NCBI GenBank assembly: GCA_963728165.1
Contig: CAVSIY010000004.1
Coordinates: 186,001-250,000, forward strand
From: Hyphomicrobium_A sp963728165
Lineage (GTDB): Bacteria > Pseudomonadota > Alphaproteobacteria > Rhizobiales > Hyphomicrobiaceae
DNA: 64,000 bases
Reading direction: 5' to 3'
Positions 20,603-28,802 of this stretch are shown here, one piece after another. Position 1 is the first letter of the stretch, and every line of letters starts with the position of its first letter. Below the pieces are notes generated by a model. It saw nothing but the letters and a program-made list of their open reading frames with translations, was not told the DNA's origin and did no database searches. The position numbers and the translations under genes were made by a program.

Positions 20603-20643
20603 AAAATAGCGTCTTCCTTTCAATTCGATAGCGAGCCGCTATT
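20603..20643 (-). promoter_or_regulatory. Candidate LysR/OxyR-like operator D between divergent peroxiredoxin-like genes
   Basis: ATAG-CGAGCCG-CTAT at 20628-20642; on the minus strand GCTATTTT (20603-20610) lies 16 bases on towards the gene ending at 19777. The box is the weakest of the five, but dyad and spacing are exact. The other side faces the frameshifted gene at 20706, 63 bases away. Confidence 0.6.
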
Positions 20644-20705
20644 GGGCCCGATGATCGCACCCGCCTTATATGGTAGACGTGGCCCGGTTGCTTGGAAGCC
20701 GAACG

Positions 20706-21414
20706 ATGACCGCACGACCCTTGGCGGAAATTCTCGACGAAGCCTTCGAGCAGTGCCGCGGCATGGATGCGTCGCTGGGCGAGCGCCTGACCGCGTTCGC
20801 CGACTGCGTGCGCAAAATCGACCAGACTTTCGCCGAGGCCGTCGACCGGCTGGTGGCGCGGCTTCAGCAAAAGGGTGCCGGCGCCGGCGCGCCCGCGGTC
20901 GGCGACGTGATGCCGAGCTTCATGCTTCCCGACGACGAGGGTCGCCTCGTCAGTCTGGAGCAGCTTCTGGAGAAGGGGCCGCTGGCGCTCGCCTTCCATC
21001 GCGGCCACTGGTGTCCTTATTGCCGGCATCAACACCAACGCGTTGGTGGAGGTGCAGGAGAAGGCGCGCGCCGAGGGCGGTCAGATCGCGGCGATCCTTC
21101 CCGAGCGCCGGCAGTTCGCGATGGTGCTGCGATCGGAGACGAAGGCGCCCTTCCCCATCCTGCTCGACATGGACAACGGCTATGCCATGTCGCTGAACCT
21201 CGCCATTTGGGTGGGCGAGGAGATGAAGCAGATGATCGCGGCGGCCGGCTGGAATATCCCCGCCTACCAGGGCAACGAGACATGGATGCTGCCGATCCCG
21301 GCCACCTTCGTGATCGGCACCGACGGACGCGTGGCCGCGCGTTTCGTCGATCCCGACTACCGCCGGCGCATGGCGACCGAGGACATGCTCGATGCCCTGA
21401 AGAGCGCCGGCTGA
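20706..21414 (+). pseudogene. Peroxiredoxin-like (AhpC/TSA) protein, copy 3, frameshifted
   Basis: Third paralog, about 236 residues if repaired. The first 111 residues read normally up to HRGHWCPYCR in one frame, then the frame is lost. From 21043 the family sequence resumes in the next frame (LVEVQEKARAEGGQIAAILPE ... PIPATFVIGTDGRVAARFVDPDYRRRM). One extra base near 21037 (CGGCATCAAC for expected CGGATCAAC) explains the break. Both halves are well preserved, so this is either a very recent mutation or an assembly error. The gene is divergent from copy 2 across operator D. Confidence 0.8.
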
Positions 21415-21431
21415 GTCCAAGACCGCTGCAT

Positions 21432-21472
21432 CATAGCCAGGCTCTATCGATACCGGAGCGGTTCGGCATTTC
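21432..21472 (+). promoter_or_regulatory. Candidate LysR/OxyR-like operator E before the DUF302 gene
   Basis: ATAG-CCAGGCT-CTAT at 21433-21447, followed by GGCATTTC at 21465-21472, 16 bases after the CTATCGAT segment, on the plus strand. The box continues CCGC as in operators B and C. It lies 77 bases before the DUF302 gene. Confidence 0.65.
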
Positions 21473-21548
21473 CGCACTACCGTGATTTTCGCCAATCTCC
21501 GGGGTGAGCCCGCGCGGCCCCCGCGCGCGACCGACTGGAGGATCCGAC

Positions 21549-22041
21549 ATGTCTTCACGCTTTCTTCTGCTCTGCTCGCCCTGTCGTGTGCCTGGGTGTC
21601 CTCTTTCCGCGGCTCTCACCCGGCCGCGCGCGCCGACGTTTCGCTCAGCGGTGACGGCATCGTGCGCGTGAAAAGCGCTTCGGGTTCGACGAGACGATCG
21701 CCCGCCTCAAACAGGACATCGCCGGCAAGGGCATCATGTTCTTCATGGCGGTCGATCAATCGAAGCTCGGCGCCGACGCCGGCATCGCGCTTCCCCCATC
21801 GACGCTGCTTTTGTTCGGCAACCCACCGCTCGGCGTCCAGTTCCTGACATCGAACCGCAACGCGGGTCTGGACTGGCCCGTCCGGCTGCTCGTCAGCGAG
21901 GACGACAAAGGCCAGGTGTGGGCCATCTACACGGATTTCGATTGGATCAAGCGCCGGCACGCCATCACCGACCGCGACGCCGCCTTCAAGATGGCGTCCA
22001 GCGTCATCGCCTCCATCACATCGAGCGTGGCGGCGAAGTAG
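21549..22041 (+). pseudogene. Exported DUF302-domain protein, frameshifted
   Basis: The C-terminal domain, read from about 21682 (FGFDETIARLKQDIAGKGI, then LLLFGNPPLGVQFL and RLLVSEDDKGQVWAIYTDFDWI), matches the DUF302 family, small domains of unknown function often found with redox or sulfur genes. A GGAGG precedes the ATG at 21549, but this frame leads only into the first residues of a signal sequence. The rest (SALLALSCAWVSSFRGSHPAARAD) is in a second frame and the DUF302 domain in a third. One-base deletions near 21565 and 21681 would explain this. The protein would be about 160 residues and periplasmic. Confidence 0.7.
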
Positions 22042-22143
22042 TGGCCGAACACGCGCCCGCTTGCGGCCTCTCAGGCAAACGTTATGTTGCCCGGATCGGC
22101 GCCGCGGCGCCGATCCTTCCGGCGGCAAAGGGAACCTTCAAGG

Positions 22144-22944
22144 ATGCTCTTGCGCAGTGTCGCGATGCTGATCGGGCTCGCCACCTTTGCGCTCAGCTGC
22201 GCAGGGGCCGAGCGCACTCCCTGGCCGTGGCCGAGCGAGGTCTTCAACGCGAAGAAGCACGTCAACATCCCGGGCGAGTTCGACTACTACCTGCTCGTCT
22301 TATCGTGGAGCCCGACCCACTGCGTGGGGGCCAGCCCCGGGGAGGATGACATGCAGTGCGCGCGCCGCGACGGTAGGCGCTTCGGCTTCATCCTGCACGG
22401 CCTGTGGCCGCAATACGAGAAAGGCTACCCCGAGCGCTGCCATACGCGCTGGCGCCCCTTCGTGCCCGAGCTGGTGATCGCTCAGCTGCGTGACGTCATG
22501 CCGAGCCGCGGCCTCGTCATCCACGAGTACCGCACGCACGGCACCTGCTCAGGGCTGCAGCCGGCGCCCTACTTCGCGCTGGCGCGCCAGCTCTACAGCC
22601 GCATCCAAATCCCGAAGCGCTACGCGAACCCCTTCGACATGCAGTTCATCGGGCCGCGCGAGGTATTGGCCGACTTTCTCGCTGCAAACCCGCGCCTCAA
22701 ACCCGACATGATCACCATCACGTGCGACACGCCCGGCAATCGGCTGCACGAGATCCGCATCTGTCTGACGAAGGACGGGCGCCCCCGCGCCTGCAGCGCC
22801 AGCGCGATCCCGCACACGCCGTGCCGCACCAGCAAGATGCTGGTGGCGCCCGTGCGCTCGACCTGGCGCCCCGGCCGCGACAGCGCCTTTGGCGAAAAGC
22901 AGCTGCCGAGGCCCCCTATCATCGAAAGTCCCAGCCCCTTCTAA
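22144..22944 (+). CDS. Secreted ribonuclease T2 family protein
   Basis: A 266-residue protein with a signal peptide (MLLRSVAMLIGLATFALSCAGA). Both catalytic segments of RNase T2 are present: FGFILHGLWPQYEKGYP with the first His, and IHEYRTHGTCSG with the Glu/His/Lys-type segment (Arg in place of Lys). LVLSWSPTHC near the start is also typical. Several cysteines could form disulfides. It should cleave RNA non-specifically in the periplasm or outside the cell. The start at 22144 is chosen because the signal peptide begins there; the frame is open from 22084. The proline-rich C-terminal tail (RPPIIESPSPF) is unusual. Confidence 0.88.
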   Translation: MLLRSVAMLIGLATFALSCAGAERTPWPWPSEVFNAKKHVNIPGEFDYYLLVLSWSPTHCVGASPGEDDMQCARRDGRRFGFILHGLWPQYEKGYPERCHTRWRPFVPELVIAQLRDVMPSRGLVIHEYRTHGTCSGLQPAPYFALARQLYSRIQIPKRYANPFDMQFIGPREVLADFLAANPRLKPDMITITCDTPGNRLHEIRICLTKDGRPRACSASAIPHTPCRTSKMLVAPVRSTWRPGRDSAFGEKQLPRPPIIESPSPF

Positions 22945-23089
22945 GGCGCGCGCAAGGTGCCGCAGCAACCGAGAATACCTGTGGATAACGTTCCGCGCGG
23001 TCGCCTGCGGGCCGCCGCTGCCTTGCCCCGCAAGCCAACGGATCGCAACCTTTTCCACGTGATTCGAGCCGAAAACGGGGGTCGGCGAG

Positions 23090-23554
23090 ATGCGGGGGGT
23101 GCGGATCGTTTCCGAGCGGCCGGATTGTCGTCCGGCGCCCGATGTCAATTCCCTTGACCGCCAGACAGACGAGGCTCGCTTGAGCCGCGCGTGGCGCTGG
23201 CGCGTCGCGCTCGCCTGGGGCGGGCTCGGGTTCGTCGCCGGCGCCACCTTCTGGCACCTCGTCGGGTTCTGGTCCTTCCTGTCCGAGGTCGTGCTCGATC
23301 ATGGGCCCAAGGCGCAGGCAGCGGCCATGTCCGCACCGCCGCCGCAGGCCTATTCAAGCCTGCCGACGATCGTGCTCATCGACACCGACCGGTGCACGGC
23401 CCTGTTGCTCGACCGCCGCGCCAAGGTGACGGTTGCGCGCCCTTGTCCGAAGAGCGGCTTGGCGCTGCGCCTCGAGACCGACGGAGGTGCGCGCGACGAC
23501 CTGGCGGCGCTCAGCTCCCCGCGCGTCCAGGCTGCGGGCTATCGCCCCAACTGA
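23090..23554 (+). CDS. Hypothetical membrane-anchored protein
   Basis: A 154-residue product (124 if a TTG at 23180 is the start). It has one transmembrane segment, RVALAWGGLGFVAGATFWHLVGFWSFL, followed by a periplasmic domain with two cysteines (DTDRCTALLL and ARPCPKSG). I do not recognise the family. The part before the helix is polar and low in character, so the shorter start is plausible. It converges on the gene ending at 23565, ten bases away. Confidence 0.55.
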   Translation: MRGVRIVSERPDCRPAPDVNSLDRQTDEARLSRAWRWRVALAWGGLGFVAGATFWHLVGFWSFLSEVVLDHGPKAQAAAMSAPPPQAYSSLPTIVLIDTDRCTALLLDRRAKVTVARPCPKSGLALRLETDGGARDDLAALSSPRVQAAGYRPN

Positions 23555-23564
23555 GCGGCGCACC

Positions 23565-24317
23565 TCATGCGATTTTGCGCACCCGCTCGGCGCGCCAGCC
23601 GGCCGGCGCAATCGCGAGCGAGCCCGAACCCGGATGCGCCGAGATCAAATGCAGCGTGGTGGGATCTATGCTCCACAGGTGCGCAAGGCGCATCACGTGG
23701 TCCTCGGTCGGGTGCAGAATGAGCTCACCGCCGGCATCGCCCTTGCGGCCCTGCACGCCGCGCAGTTCGAACAGCTTCAGACCCAAGCCCCGCTCCTCCT
23801 TGCTGGTGCGGCCCTTGTTCCAGGCGATGCCCTCGTCGGTCACGGCGAACGCCCGCACCAGCCGCCCGTCGCGCACGCGCGCCCAGGCATAGAGGTCGAT
23901 GGGCGGATAGCTGAAGAAGTACTGCACCTCGGCAAAGCGCCCGCCGAGGTCGACCAGCAAAGGCGTGCACTTGTCCACGAAGCCGCGCCCCACTGGATAC
24001 GGCAGCGGCAGCCCCACGACGAACGTCCAGCCGTGCACCACAGGCGAGACGAACACGTGCGTGGCGCTGAGGCGATCGTCGTAGACGGCGCCGATGCCAG
24101 AATTCCAATTGCAGGGCGTGGGCTCGATCAGGCGCAGGACCTCGATGATCTCCTCCGGATCGGCGTTGCGGATGGCGAGCCATGCCATGGAGCAGCCGAA
24201 GGCGCAGGGGCGGTCGGGGACCGCATCGAGCATGACCTGCTCGTCTGTGGTCTCGCGCGCGAGCCAGAAGGCGGTCGCAACGGTCAGTGCAATCATGCCG
24301 GCGATGATGAGGGTCAC
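23565..24317 (-). CDS. Hypothetical protein with N-terminal membrane anchor (250 aa)
   Basis: A 250-residue protein with one N-terminal hydrophobic helix (LIIAGMIALTVATAFWLA) followed by a soluble domain. The domain has three cysteines (DRPCAFGCSMAWLAI and PTPCNWNSGIG) and regions rich in aromatics (VEYFFSYPPIDLYAWARV-like). No known motif is recognised. Composition and length suggest a real gene. Its convergence with the preceding small membrane-protein gene gives no functional hint. Confidence 0.65.
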   Translation of the reverse strand: MTLIIAGMIALTVATAFWLARETTDEQVMLDAVPDRPCAFGCSMAWLAIRNADPEEIIEVLRLIEPTPCNWNSGIGAVYDDRLSATHVFVSPVVHGWTFVVGLPLPYPVGRGFVDKCTPLLVDLGGRFAEVQYFFSYPPIDLYAWARVRDGRLVRAFAVTDEGIAWNKGRTSKEERGLGLKLFELRGVQGRKGDAGGELILHPTEDHVMRLAHLWSIDPTTLHLISAHPGSGSLAIAPAGWRAERVRKIA

Positions 24318-24764
24318 GACGGGGCCTGTCCCGGGATGCGTGCCCCGTTATCGGGTGCTTCGCTGCCGCCTCGCAAGGGAGCAAGGGAGAGTGCTTGGGG
24401 AAAAGGCTCTTAATCGCCGGCTGCGGGCCGATGCTGCGGGAAGCGCTTCAACCGAGGAAACGAGGCCAGCTCGCGTCACCGCCGGTAGCGGGGTATTCCG
24501 TCGGACGCCGCAAAGCTGGCCTCTGGCCTCGCGGAACGCGCCATTTGAGGGCTTCTGACGCGCTCTGCGGCTTGGCCGTCCGGATGCCGCTGCGGAAAGA
24601 GAAGCGGTATCCCCGGGCGGCCAATGCCTATTTTCCGCACGCGTAGCGATACCCGACCTCTATGACACGCCTATGTCGGGCCATGGCACGCACAAAGGCC
24701 GTGCCTTGCGGCACGACCTCACGCGTCCGATGAGGAGCGAAGTCGGAGCCTTACGAGGGGCGCC
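24318..24764. other. Intergenic region without recognised gene
   Basis: A 447-base gap. The frames in it are not protein-like. A small hairpin, GTGCC-TTGC-GGCAC at 24701-24714, lies downstream of the porin gene ending at 24765 and could end its transcript, though there is no strong T-run. A partial operator-like match (ATAC-N7-CTAT, 24650-24664) lacks the flanking box. Confidence 0.5.
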
Positions 24765-25619
24765 TCAGGGCACCACGACCTTGGCAGTGAACACGAAGCG
24801 CTGGTCGCACAGGTTGTCGGCGGCACAAACGTTGCCCGCATCGCCGCCAATGTTCGTGTCCCAGTAGCGCATATCGAACGTGATGTTATCAACCGACAAC
24901 GCCAAGCCGGCGTTCCAGTAGTAATACTCGTCATCCGTCCCGATGACGTTGACGAAATAGCCGTCCTTGGCGTTGCCCTTCTCCCAGCCGACCAGTCCAT
25001 TCACGACAGGCGTGAACACATGCAGCTTGGGAAGCGTCCAGGCCGCAAAGGTCTCGATCGTCCAAACCGATCCGGTCTCGGCAAAATAGTTAGGCGACCA
25101 GTACACCGTCGTGCCCGTGGTCAGGCTCGGATGGAGGACCGACCAGCTGTAGCCGGCCTTGAGCTCCACGTAGTCGAGATTGCCGGCAAAGTCGTTGGCG
25201 CCGGGATAGGTGTAGTAGATCGAGCCGAAGTCGAGGTTCATAAGCCCGAGCGGCGAGTTCCACGTCGGTCTGATGCCGCCGTACCAATCGATCTCGACCT
25301 GCGCCTCCGAGCCCGAAACATTGGGAAGGTTGCCGAAGTCGAGCCCAGAAAGCCAGGTGCCCGCGTAGAAGATCCCGTAGGTGATATCGGCACCGCCCTG
25401 GATCGTCGGATCGTTGAGGGTCTGCGAGATGCCGCGGAACACGTAGTCGGAGGTTCCCGCCAGGTTGAATGAGTAGGTGAACTTGCGCCCCTCGTCGACA
25501 GGCGGCGGCGGGGCGCTGTATTGCGGCTCCTCGCCGTCTGCGAGTGCTGCCCCAGAGAGTGCGAAGAGCGCGATGCTTGCCGCACCGCAAAGGGGGATAA
25601 GCCTGCCAAGCGCGTTCAT
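24765..25619 (-). CDS. TorF-type putative porin, type A copy 1
   Basis: A 284-residue outer-membrane beta-barrel protein of the TIGR02001/TorF family. It has a signal peptide (SIALFALSGAALA), a proline-rich linker SAPPPPVDEGRKFTYSFN shared with the paralog at 26946, and the family signature GTSDYVFRGISQTLNDPTIQGG, then YGGIRPTW, IYYTYPGA and YWDTNIGG. It ends in VFTAKVVVP, an aromatic/hydrophobic barrel end. It probably forms a channel or structural barrel; no substrate is known. It is the last of four tandem paralogs and the only one without the conserved hairpin downstream. The start at 25619 is set by the signal peptide; the frame is open to 25658. Confidence 0.85.
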   Translation of the reverse strand: MNALGRLIPLCGAASIALFALSGAALADGEEPQYSAPPPPVDEGRKFTYSFNLAGTSDYVFRGISQTLNDPTIQGGADITYGIFYAGTWLSGLDFGNLPNVSGSEAQVEIDWYGGIRPTWNSPLGLMNLDFGSIYYTYPGANDFAGNLDYVELKAGYSWSVLHPSLTTGTTVYWSPNYFAETGSVWTIETFAAWTLPKLHVFTPVVNGLVGWEKGNAKDGYFVNVIGTDDEYYYWNAGLALSVDNITFDMRYWDTNIGGDAGNVCAADNLCDQRFVFTAKVVVP

Positions 25620-25813
25620 GATGGAAACAATTCCCTCGTTTCGGCAAGAACGCGCCACACATGTTTGGCCGCAAACGCGGCTTTGTCACAAGAGGCCTGA
25701 GAACGTGCGTCGGAACAAGCGGCAAGTGTGAGGGGCATGCGCGCGGTCGTGGATGTGTGGCAACTGCGCAACGCCCAAACGAATCACGCGTTAACGAAGC
25801 GTAAGCATGACGC

Positions 25814-25839
25814 AAAACGGGGCCGAAAATTCGGCCCCG
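25814..25839 (-). terminator. Intrinsic terminator after porin B copy 1
   Basis: Stem CGGGGCCGA/TCGGCCCCG (25818-25826 with 25831-25839) and an A-run on the plus strand (25814-25817) that gives a T-run on the minus strand, just after the stop at 25870. The core sequence is the same as in the terminators at 26881 and 28007. Confidence 0.85.
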
Positions 25840-25869
25840 ATTCCGATCGCCGCCTGAAGCGCGGAGTGC

Positions 25870-26673
25870 TTAGGGGAGCGCGAGCGTTGTGCTGAACACG
25901 AAGCGCTCGTCACATTGCAAAATACCGGGAGAGCAGAGCCCGCCGGTGGGCGACAGGTCCGTGTCCCAGTAGCGGAAGTCGAAGCTGAGCTTCTCGACGG
26001 CAAGCGTCAGTCCCGCATTCCAGTAGTAGTAATGGTCCTTGCCGCCACCGTTGTACCCGTCGGACGCTTTGCCCTTCTGGTAGCCGAGCAAACCACTGAT
26101 CGTGGGATCGAAGACCCAGACTTTCGGCAGCGCGTAGCTCGCCGTGCTCTCGGACGTCCACACGTTGCCTACCTCGCCGCCGTAATCAGGCGACCAGTAG
26201 AAGGTGCCGCCCGTGGTCAGGTTCTTGATGAACGGTGAGGCGAGGCTGTAGCCGGCTTTCAGCTCGACGTAGTCGAGTTCGGCAGTAGAGTCGCTGGCGC
26301 CGGGATAGGTATAGTAGATCACGCCGAAATCGAAATTCACCGGGCCAACGGGCGAGTGGGTCCACGTCGGCTTGATGCCGCCGTACCAGTCGACCTCAAC
26401 CTGGGCGTCTTGACCAGTCGTAGTGCCAGGCGCATCGCCGAAATCAAGGCCAGAGCCCCAGGCGCCGGCGTAGAACATGCCGTAGCCAACGCCAATCGAC
26501 CCCTGGATGGTGGGGTCCTGGTCGGTCTGGGAGATGCCGCGGAACACGTAGTCCGAGGTGCCGGTGAGGCTGGCGGACCAGGAGAGCTCTTCGGCCTGAG
26601 CTGCGCCCGACAGGGCAAGGAGCGCTACGCCTGCTGACCCGCACAGGGCTGCGAGGCTACGAGATACGGCCAT
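25870..26673 (-). CDS. TorF-type putative porin, type B copy 1
   Basis: A 267-residue outer-membrane barrel. The signal peptide MAVSRSLAALCGSAGVALLALSGAAQA is nearly identical to that of the gene at 28065. There is no proline-rich linker; the barrel starts at once with SWSASLTGTSDYVFRGISQTDQDPTIQGS. Further signature parts are YGGIKPTW, VIYYTYPGA and FDFRYWDTDLSP, ending FVFSTTLALP. The start at 26673 has GGGGG before it, in the same setting as the type B copy 2. It has its own terminator, so the four genes are probably transcribed separately. Confidence 0.86.
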   Translation of the reverse strand: MAVSRSLAALCGSAGVALLALSGAAQAEELSWSASLTGTSDYVFRGISQTDQDPTIQGSIGVGYGMFYAGAWGSGLDFGDAPGTTTGQDAQVEVDWYGGIKPTWTHSPVGPVNFDFGVIYYTYPGASDSTAELDYVELKAGYSLASPFIKNLTTGGTFYWSPDYGGEVGNVWTSESTASYALPKVWVFDPTISGLLGYQKGKASDGYNGGGKDHYYYWNAGLTLAVEKLSFDFRYWDTDLSPTGGLCSPGILQCDERFVFSTTLALP

Positions 26674-26880
26674 GTGGTACTTACCCCCGGTACGCTTACG
26701 CGACTGACGCCAAAGCTGCTGGGGCTTTGGGGCTGAAAGGCCGTAAGCACGGCCTCGAACGCTTCCGGGTTGTAGAGAACCGTATAAACGGCTCGATGCT
26801 CAAGGCAAAAGGCGGCAGACCGGCATCTCTGCGGCAACCATGTCACCTTGCAGCAACGCCTCAGCAGGCAATGGCTCTGC

Positions 26881-26915
26881 AAAAGCAAGTCGGGGCCGAA
26901 AAAATCGGCCCCGAC
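26881..26915 (-). terminator. Intrinsic terminator after porin A copy 2
   Basis: Stem GTCGGGGCCGA/TCGGCCCCGAC (26889-26899 with 26905-26915), loop of five A, followed on the minus strand by GCTTTTGC. It lies 30 bases after the stop at 26946 and is a close copy of the two other porin terminators. Confidence 0.82.
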
Positions 26916-26945
26916 CCGCACGCGTCGTCCAGCTGAGATCTGAAC

Positions 26946-27773
26946 TTAGGGAACCGCAACCTTGACGGTGAAGACGAAGCGATCGCCGCAGTAGTGATTG
27001 ATGCAGGTGAGTGTATCGGAGACCGCATTGGAGGCGTTCGTGCCCCAATAGCGGAAGTCGAATGAGATGTTATCGACAGCCGTCACCAGGCCTGCGTTCC
27101 AGTACCAATAGTTGTCGTAGCCGTTGAAGAGGAGGAAGCTGTTGCCACCTTCCTGGTAGCCGACGGCGCCGGTTATGCTGGGCGCGAAGATGTGCACATT
27201 GGGCAGCGTCCAGGCCGCGTTGCCCTCGAACGTCCACACGTTCCCAGTCTCACCGAAGTAGTCCGGCGACCAGAAGATGTTCATTCCAACCGCGAGATCC
27301 TTGTGGATGTTGCCGCTGGCGCCGGCCTTCAACTCCACATAGTTGAGATCGGGGCCAGTGAACGGTGCGACGAAGCTGCCACCCGGATAGGTGTAGTAGA
27401 TGGCGCCGAAGTCGAAGGTCACAGGTCCCCACGTCGGCCTGATGCCGCCGTACCAGTCCATCTCCACCTGGGCATCGTTGGAGAAGACGTCGAAGTCGAG
27501 TCCCGAGGCCCACCAGCCGGCATAGAGCATGCCGTAGCCGAGATCGATGCCGCCCTGGATGGTGGGCTGGTTGTTGGTTTGTGAGATGCCACGGAAGACG
27601 TAGTCGGAGGTTCCGTCGATGTTGAAGGAGTAGGTGAACTTGCGCCCTTCATCGACGGGCGGAGGCGGAGCGGCATAGTGCTCTTCGCCGTCGGCCATGG
27701 CCGCGCCAGAGAACGCCATGAGCGCGACACTTGCCGCGCCCCACACAGCAGCAAGTTTTCGAGAGTCGATCAT
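26946..27773 (-). CDS. TorF-type putative porin, type A copy 2
   Basis: A 275-residue paralog of the gene at 24765. It shares the mature N-terminus DGEE...APPPPVDEGRKFTYSFN, followed by GTSDYVFRGISQTNNQPTIQGG, YGGIRPTWG and IYYTYPGG, and ends VFTVKVAVP. The signal peptide is about MIDSRKLAAVWGAASVALMAFSGAAMA. Upstream bases (AAGAACGCGCC, 27803-27813) match those upstream of type A copy 1, showing that the duplication took the promoter region with it. Confidence 0.86.
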   Translation of the reverse strand: MIDSRKLAAVWGAASVALMAFSGAAMADGEEHYAAPPPPVDEGRKFTYSFNIDGTSDYVFRGISQTNNQPTIQGGIDLGYGMLYAGWWASGLDFDVFSNDAQVEMDWYGGIRPTWGPVTFDFGAIYYTYPGGSFVAPFTGPDLNYVELKAGASGNIHKDLAVGMNIFWSPDYFGETGNVWTFEGNAAWTLPNVHIFAPSITGAVGYQEGGNSFLLFNGYDNYWYWNAGLVTAVDNISFDFRYWGTNASNAVSDTLTCINHYCGDRFVFTVKVAVP

Positions 27774-27873
27774 TGAAGTGGAATCCCTCAGTTAAGAGGG
27801 CAAGAACGCGCCCAACCGCCTGAAACCGTTGTCCGCGGTGCGCGCTCACCAAAATCCACGGCGTACATTGAGA

Positions 27874-27885
27874 AACGGGGCCGAA
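27874..27885. repeat. Orphan half of the porin terminator hairpin
   Basis: ACGGGGCCGA is repeated here without its complementary arm, about 100 bases upstream of type A copy 2 and 120 bases from the complete hairpin of type B copy 2. It looks like a remnant of another terminator and so possibly of rearrangement in the array. Confidence 0.45.
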
Positions 27886-28006
27886 TCTCTCAGATCACAA
27901 GTTCAAAATGCCGATGTCTGCCGACATCGCCGGCCGACGTTGCACTTGAGCCACTTCTCCAACGATTCCAGGATGTTGTTTGCTCATAAATCGAGCATCC
28001 TGATGC

Positions 28007-28037
28007 AAAACGGGGCCGAGCATTGTGCTCGGCCCCG
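28007..28037 (-). terminator. Intrinsic terminator after porin B copy 2
   Basis: A 12-bp stem, CGGGGCCGAGCA/TGCTCGGCCCCG (28011-28022 with 28026-28037), with AAAA at 28007-28010 giving TTTT on the minus strand. It lies 27 bases after the stop at 28065 and shares its core with the other porin terminators. Confidence 0.86.
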
Positions 28038-28064
28038 ATGTGGTGAAGTCTGTTCGACCTAGGC

Positions 28065-28802
28065 TTAAGGCAGGGCAAGCGTGGTGCTGAACACGAAGCG
28101 CGAGTCGCAGAAGCTGCCACTGCCACTGAAGCTGCAATTCCCAGTCGAGAGGTCGGTGTCCCAGTACCGGAAGTCGAAGGTCAGGTTCTCGACGGCGAGC
28201 GCGAGGCCGGCGTTCCAATAGGTGTAGTCGGTGCCGCTACTATAGTAGTCGTAGTGACCAACCGTACCTGAGACGGTCGGCGTGAAGACCCAGGTCTTGG
28301 GCAGCTCATAGCCCAGCGTACCCTCGTACACTCCGTAGTCGAGGTTGTTATAGTCGGGCGAGTAGTAGAAGGTGAGGCCGGCCGTCAGCTTGGGGAGGAT
28401 CTCCCCGTGCACGTTGCCTTTGAGCTCGAGAATGTCGTTCCCGTTCGTTCCGGGGTAGTTATAGTAGATCACACCGAAATCGAAATTGGCCGGACCCCAG
28501 GTCGGCGTGATGCCGCCATAGTAGTCGACCTCGATCTGGGCGTCAGGGATGCCGAGGCTATTGGTCCAGTCCAAGCCCGAAGCCCACGCCCCGGCATAGA
28601 ACATGCCGTACGTGGCTCCGATCGATCCCTGAATGGTGGGATCGTTGTCGGTCTGGGAAACGCCGCGGAAGACGTAGTCCGAGGTGCCGGTGAGGCTGGC
28701 GGACCAGGCAAACTTATCTTCAGCCAGGGCGGCACCCGACAGCGCGAAGAACGCTACGCCTGCGGACCCGCATAGGGCTGCTACTCTACGAGATACGGCC
28801 AT
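28065..28802 (-). CDS. TorF-type putative porin, type B copy 2
   Basis: A 245-residue paralog of the gene at 25870, with the signal peptide MAVSRRVAALCGSAGVAFFALSGAALA. The signature is GTSDYVFRGVSQTDNDPTIQGS, then YGGITPTWG, VIYYNYPG and FDFRYWDTDLS, ending FVFSTTLALP. The barrel is about 20 residues shorter than in the other copies. The ATG at 28802 is chosen over one at 28814 because the same context precedes type B copy 1. It is the first gene of the array in transcription order. Confidence 0.86.
   Translation of the reverse strand: MAVSRRVAALCGSAGVAFFALSGAALAEDKFAWSASLTGTSDYVFRGVSQTDNDPTIQGSIGATYGMFYAGAWASGLDWTNSLGIPDAQIEVDYYGGITPTWGPANFDFGVIYYNYPGTNGNDILELKGNVHGEILPKLTAGLTFYYSPDYNNLDYGVYEGTLGYELPKTWVFTPTVSGTVGHYDYYSSGTDYTYWNAGLALAVENLTFDFRYWDTDLSTGNCSFSGSGSFCDSRFVFSTTLALP

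Noticed and set aside
24649..24664. GATAC-N7-CTAT near the porin array resembling the LysR-type operators
   Set aside because: One dyad base differs and no GATATTTC-like box occurs at the fixed distance on either side.
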